Origin: Tannerellaceae bacterium
Lineage (GTDB): Bacteria > Bacteroidota > Bacteroidia > Bacteroidales > Tannerellaceae
Length of the DNA: 18,589 nt
Assembly (NCBI GenBank): GCA_031279915.1
Contig: JAITHO010000133.1
Span: forward strand, 1-18,589
Reading direction: 5' to 3'
In this document: in pieces, positions 14,818 to 18,589 of the stretch
How positions within the stretch are numbered: the first letter of the stretch is position 1
How the letters are laid out: each line of letters starts with the position of its first letter
Program-made: the position numbers and the translations under genes
Notes under the pieces: model-generated
The model's database searches: none
Told to the model about the DNA's origin: nothing
The model's input: the letters and a program-made list of their open reading frames with translations, nothing else

Positions 14818-17361
14818 ATGGATAAAACAGTTTATACGTTTGCAGAAGCATCGCAGGCGGCTCTCGAATATTTCAGCGGCGATGAGCTGGCCTCATCAGT
14901 ATGGGTAAGCAAGTACGCCCTCAAGGATGGCGACGGCAATATTTATGAGAAAACGCCGGCCGACATGCATAGCCGGCTGGCAAGAGAGATAGCCCGCGTG
15001 GAGAGCAAGTATCCCAATGCCATGAGCGAGGAACAGCTGTTTGAGCTCTTCGATCGCTTTCGCTACATCATTCCGCAAGGCAGCCCTATGACCGGTATAG
15101 GCAACGACTTTCAGATAGCTTCGCTGTCGAATTGCTTCGTAATCGGTTTGGAAGGCAATGCGGATTCTTATGGGGCGATAATCCGCATAGATGAAGAGCA
15201 GGTGCAGCTCATGAAGCGGCGCGGAGGAGTGGGGCACGACCTGTCGAGCATCCGCCCAAAAGGCTCTCATGTTAATAACTCGGCGCTGACCTCAACCGGC
15301 CTCGTATCCTTCATGGACAGATATTCGAACTCTACCCGCGAGGTGGCGCAAGACGGCAGGCGAGGAGCGCTCATGCTGAGCGTATCCATCAAGCATCCCG
15401 ATGCGGCATCATTCATACATGCCAAGGCCGACACCAATAAGGTTACCGGAGCGAACATCTCCATAAAGCTCGATGACGAGTTTATGAATGCCGTTCTGAA
15501 CAATGCAACATACCGGCAGCAGTATCCGATCAACTCGCCCGATCCGCTCGTAAGCAAAGACATTGAAGCGCGGGGGCTCTGGAAGCAAATCATACACAAC
15601 GCCTGGCGCGTGGCCGAGCCCGGAGTGCTCTTTTGGGATACCATCCTAAGGGAATCAGTGGCCGATACATATTCAGATTTGGGCTTCCGAACCGTATCCA
15701 CCAACCCTTGCGGCGAGATACCGCTTTGCACCTACGACAGCTGCCGCCTCCTGGCCATCAATCTGTACGCTTATGTGGTCAATCCATTCGCCAAAGATGC
15801 CCGCTTTGATTTCGAACTGTTCCGCCGGCACGCCAACATGGCCCAGCGCATCATGGACGATATAATAGACCTTGAAGCCGAGAAGATAGACCGCATAATA
15901 GAGAAGATAGAAAGCGATCCGGAAGACATCGACATTAAATCCACCGAACGAAGGCTATGGGACAAGATACGCCGCAAGACCCTGATGGGCCGCCGAACCG
16001 GACTGGGCATCACAGCCGAAGGCGATATGCTGGCCGCCCTCAATCTGCGCTACGGAACCGAGGAAGCAACCGCCTTCGCCGAGGAAGTACAGAAAACCCT
16101 CGCCCTCTCAGCATACCGAGCATCAGTGGAGATGGCCGCTGAGCGCGGAGCATTCCAGATGTACGATCACAAGCGCGAGGAGAACAACCCCTTCATCAAG
16201 CGCATCAGAGAAGCCGATCCGGAGCTCTACGAACTGATGATAAAGCAAGGACGACGCAACATCGCATGCCTCACCATCGCACCAACAGGCAGCACAAGCA
16301 TCATGACACAAACAACCTCAGGCATCGAACCCGTATACTCCATCTCCTACAAACGACGCCGCAAAGTCAACCCCAACGACCAGTCGGCAAAGGTCAGCAT
16401 GGTAGATTCCACCGGCGACGCCTTCGAAGAGTTCACCGTCTTTCATCACAAGTTCGTTAGCTGGATGGAAGCCGCCGGAATATCAACCATAAAGAGCTAC
16501 TCGGCAGAGGAAATAGACGATCTCCTGGCCAAGTCGCCATACAATCAGGCTACGGCCAACAACGTCAACTGGCTGGAGAAGGTGCGCATGCAAGGACGCA
16601 TACAGAAATGGGTTGACCATTCCATCAGCGTCACCATCAATCTGCCCAACGACACAAGCGAAGAGCTCGTTGAGCAACTATACATCGAAGCCTGGAAGTG
16701 CGGATGCAAAGGCTGCACCGTATACAGAGACGGCTCGCGCAGCGGCATACTCATATCCGACAGCGATAAATCAAAGGATAAGACACAGGAAGCCTATCAA
16801 ATTGCCGCCCCCGTTATCGTCGAAAAGCGTCCGCGCGAACTCGAAGCCGACGTGGTGAAATTCCAGAACAACAAAGAGAAGTGGATAGCCTTCATCGGCC
16901 TACTCAACGGCAAGCCCTACGAGATATTCACCGGCCTTGCCGACGACGAAGAAGGCATCTATATACCGAAGCAAATCACCAAGGGAACAATAATCAAAAG
17001 CGTCAACGAGCGCGGCGAGAAGCGATACAACTTCCAATACCACAACAAGCGTGGACACAAAACCACAATCGACGGGCTCGACGAAAAGTTCTCGTCTGAG
17101 TTTTGGAACTATGCCAAGCTAATCTCCGGCGTCATTCGATACGGCATGCCCATCAACCAGGTGGTCAAGATCGTGCAAAGCTTTGAGCTCGACCATAACA
17201 TCAACTCCTGGGCAAGCGGCGTAGGCCGGGCTCTGAGTCGGTACATCCCCAACGGCCTGGTAGTTCAAGGCGATATATGTCCCATCTGCCATCAAGAATC
17301 GCTCATCTACCAAGAAGGCTGCAAAAGATGCACCTACTGCGGCAACGCGCAATGCGGATGA
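14818..17361 (+). CDS. nrdJ: Adenosylcobalamin-dependent (class II) ribonucleotide reductase
   Basis: An 847-residue class II reductase that makes deoxyribonucleotides with adenosylcobalamin as radical source and needs no oxygen. The finger-loop motif NPCGEIPL gives Asn296, the thiyl-radical Cys298 and Glu300. Cys309, 11 residues on, and Cys106 in SNCFVIG fit the redox-active pair. PTGSTS at 489-494 is the substrate phosphate-binding loop. After the barrel comes a region like the TSCPD domain (about 670-800), and the protein ends in a Cys-rich tail at 821-847 with CPIC and CTYC pairs, like a zinc ribbon or the reductant-shuttling tail. All catalytic residues are intact. Use of this enzyme suggests the cell makes or imports B12. 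It is transcribed away from the 23-nt array, with malQ 76 nt downstream. Confidence 0.96.
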   Translation: MDKTVYTFAEASQAALEYFSGDELASSVWVSKYALKDGDGNIYEKTPADMHSRLAREIARVESKYPNAMSEEQLFELFDRFRYIIPQGSPMTGIGNDFQIASLSNCFVIGLEGNADSYGAIIRIDEEQVQLMKRRGGVGHDLSSIRPKGSHVNNSALTSTGLVSFMDRYSNSTREVAQDGRRGALMLSVSIKHPDAASFIHAKADTNKVTGANISIKLDDEFMNAVLNNATYRQQYPINSPDPLVSKDIEARGLWKQIIHNAWRVAEPGVLFWDTILRESVADTYSDLGFRTVSTNPCGEIPLCTYDSCRLLAINLYAYVVNPFAKDARFDFELFRRHANMAQRIMDDIIDLEAEKIDRIIEKIESDPEDIDIKSTERRLWDKIRRKTLMGRRTGLGITAEGDMLAALNLRYGTEEATAFAEEVQKTLALSAYRASVEMAAERGAFQMYDHKREENNPFIKRIREADPELYELMIKQGRRNIACLTIAPTGSTSIMTQTTSGIEPVYSISYKRRRKVNPNDQSAKVSMVDSTGDAFEEFTVFHHKFVSWMEAAGISTIKSYSAEEIDDLLAKSPYNQATANNVNWLEKVRMQGRIQKWVDHSISVTINLPNDTSEELVEQLYIEAWKCGCKGCTVYRDGSRSGILISDSDKSKDKTQEAYQIAAPVIVEKRPRELEADVVKFQNNKEKWIAFIGLLNGKPYEIFTGLADDEEGIYIPKQITKGTIIKSVNERGEKRYNFQYHNKRGHKTTIDGLDEKFSSEFWNYAKLISGVIRYGMPINQVVKIVQSFELDHNINSWASGVGRALSRYIPNGLVVQGDICPICHQESLIYQEGCKRCTYCGNAQCG

Positions 17362-17407
17362 TTGCACCGGGGATGCCGGCATTTGCTCCTCCCCAATAGA
17401 TTGATTA

Positions 17408-17432
17408 CCCTATTACATTATATATATGTATA
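17408..17432. other. AT-rich near-palindrome directly before malQ
   Basis: The element runs CCCTATTA, then CATTATATATATGTA, then TAG, ending five bases before the malQ ATG at 17438. It matches the element at 7620-7643 apart from small insertions. It would form the malQ leader or its promoter region; no TAnnTTTG match is seen in this gap. Confidence 0.35.
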
Positions 17433-17437
17433 GCAAG

Positions 17438-18589
17438 ATGCAAGTTTCTTTTCATATAAAATATAAGACTATTTGGGGGCAAAGGCTATGCGTCACCGGC
17501 TCTCTTCCCGAATTGGGATCCTGGGAGCCGGCCTTTGCCCATAATATGCAATATGCCGGCAACGATGAGTGGACGCTCAGCCTCAGCATATCGCCGCAAG
17601 CCCAGCAGGCCGAGTATCGCTATCTGGTACGGATGAACAACGATACCGTCGACGAAGAATGGGAGCAGAACCATCGCATAGACTTCGACCCCGCTCTTCA
17701 ATCCCTTTGCCTCATCGACAGCTGGCAGGCGCGCCCCGATTGCCTCGCCTTTTATTCGGCAGCCTTCACCGACGCCATCTTCGCCCGACCCTTAGGCGCA
17801 TCCCCTTCCAACATTAATATCTCCTCCGGACAGATAATAATAAAGGTATTTGCTCCGCTAATTAAGCCGGAGCATAGCCTGGCCATTACCGGCAATCAAG
17901 CAGCGCTGGGGCAATGGAATCCGGCCGAGGCTCTGCTGCTACACCACTGCGGCCATGCAGAATGGAGCATAGCCATTGATGCCGAAGCAATACCGTTCGA
18001 CTTGGAATATAAATTCATTGTGGTGGAGACGAACGCTCGCGCAGTCGTATGCTGGGAAGAAGGCGATAACCGAACGCTCAAGCTGCCCGCTCCGGATGAA
18101 GGATCAGCCGTTTGCATATCGGGATTATTCATGCGAAGGCCCTTGCATGCCTGGCGTGGAGCAGGCACAGCCATTCCGGTATTCGCGCTTCGCACGGAGG
18201 GAAGCTATGGCGTTGGCGACTTGGGCGACCTGCGCATGTTTGTCGACTGGATACGCCTTACCGGACAGCGATTCGTGCAAGTCTTGCCCATGAACGATAC
18301 CACCTCAACGCTATCCTGGAGGGACTCCTATCCATACAGCGCAATCTCCGTTCGGGCGCTGCATCCCATGTATATCAACCTCCAAATGATGGGAAAGCTG
18401 AGCGATCCTGTGCAGCAATCATTCTTTGAGGATAAAGGCCGAGAACTGAACGCGCTCGCCGAGATCGACTACGAGGCTGTTATCCGTCTGAAGCTCGAAT
18501 ACTGCCGCGCCTTTTATCTCCAAGAAGGCCGCCGGATAATTGAAGGAGACAGCTATCGCAAGTTCTATGCCGACAATCGCGAATGGCTC
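17438..18589 (+). CDS. malQ: 4-alpha-glucanotransferase (amylomaltase), 5' part only
   Basis: The first 384 residues of a GH77 4-alpha-glucanotransferase that moves alpha-1,4-glucan segments during maltodextrin or glycogen metabolism. The frame runs open to the window end with no stop. Two starch-binding CBM20 domains come first. The first covers about residues 1-110 (VSFHIKYKTIWGQRLCVTG, LGSWEP, YRYLV). The second covers about 128-225 (IIIKVFAPL, LAITGNQAALGQWNP, LEYKFIVV). GH77 begins near 240 with WRGAGTAIPVFALRTEGSYG, GDLGDLRMFVDW and VLPMNDTT. Bacteroidetes MalQ proteins with tandem CBM20 domains are about 900 residues, so over half is missing, including the catalytic acids. No signal peptide is seen, which fits a cytoplasmic enzyme. 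The ATG at 17438 begins right at the family N-terminus. Confidence 0.93.
   Translation, partial: MQVSFHIKYKTIWGQRLCVTGSLPELGSWEPAFAHNMQYAGNDEWTLSLSISPQAQQAEYRYLVRMNNDTVDEEWEQNHRIDFDPALQSLCLIDSWQARPDCLAFYSAAFTDAIFARPLGASPSNINISSGQIIIKVFAPLIKPEHSLAITGNQAALGQWNPAEALLLHHCGHAEWSIAIDAEAIPFDLEYKFIVVETNARAVVCWEEGDNRTLKLPAPDEGSAVCISGLFMRRPLHAWRGAGTAIPVFALRTEGSYGVGDLGDLRMFVDWIRLTGQRFVQVLPMNDTTSTLSWRDSYPYSAISVRALHPMYINLQMMGKLSDPVQQSFFEDKGRELNALAEIDYEAVIRLKLEYCRAFYLQEGRRIIEGDSYRKFYADNREWL

Overview
The window is chromosomal DNA from a Bacteroidota bacterium, most likely of the order Bacteroidales. The evidence is the gene content: paired OmpH/Skp chaperones after bamA, a PorG-like type IX secretion protein, a DUF6242-type lipoprotein, a fused MurF-alanine racemase, a GSCFA protein, and a MalQ with tandem N-terminal CBM20 domains. 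Five possible promoters match the Bacteroidetes -7 consensus TAnnTTTG, and starts lack clear Shine-Dalgarno sites. The family cannot be fixed from the sequence; Tannerellaceae, Porphyromonadaceae or Dysgonomonadaceae are guesses.

Layout. (1) Positions 55-7507 hold a leftward block: ribD, a DUF6242 lipoprotein, porG, an internally deleted uppS, bamA, ompH and ompH. Apart from ribD, this is an envelope block that includes OM protein insertion, two periplasmic chaperones and a T9SS component. (2) Positions 7508-8411 are a divergent intergenic region with about 16.5 copies of a roughly 40-nt tandem repeat (7681-8340). (3) Positions 8412-11879 run rightward: a GSCFA protein and the murF-alr fusion, closed by a strong bidirectional terminator at 11907-11940. 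(4) Positions 11965-14069 are a leftward operon: a conserved hypothetical protein, rsmI and a coiled-coil lipoprotein. (5) Positions 14070-14817 are a second divergent intergenic region. It holds a G-quadruplex motif, a 14-unit, 23-nt tandem array whose units fold as 7-bp-stem, 7-nt-loop hairpins, and a 17-nt dyad. (6) Positions 14818-18589 run rightward: a cobalamin-dependent ribonucleotide reductase (nrdJ) and a malQ gene cut by the window end.

Most genes are housekeeping. Two things stand out. First, both divergent intergenic regions, and only those, carry long tandem arrays that share the heptamer CGTTTAG and tend to be palindromic; in the 23-nt array paired changes keep the stem. Second, the uppS locus still reads as an open frame translationally coupled to bamA, but it lacks about 100 central residues and the catalytic aspartate, so it should not work as a prenyltransferase.
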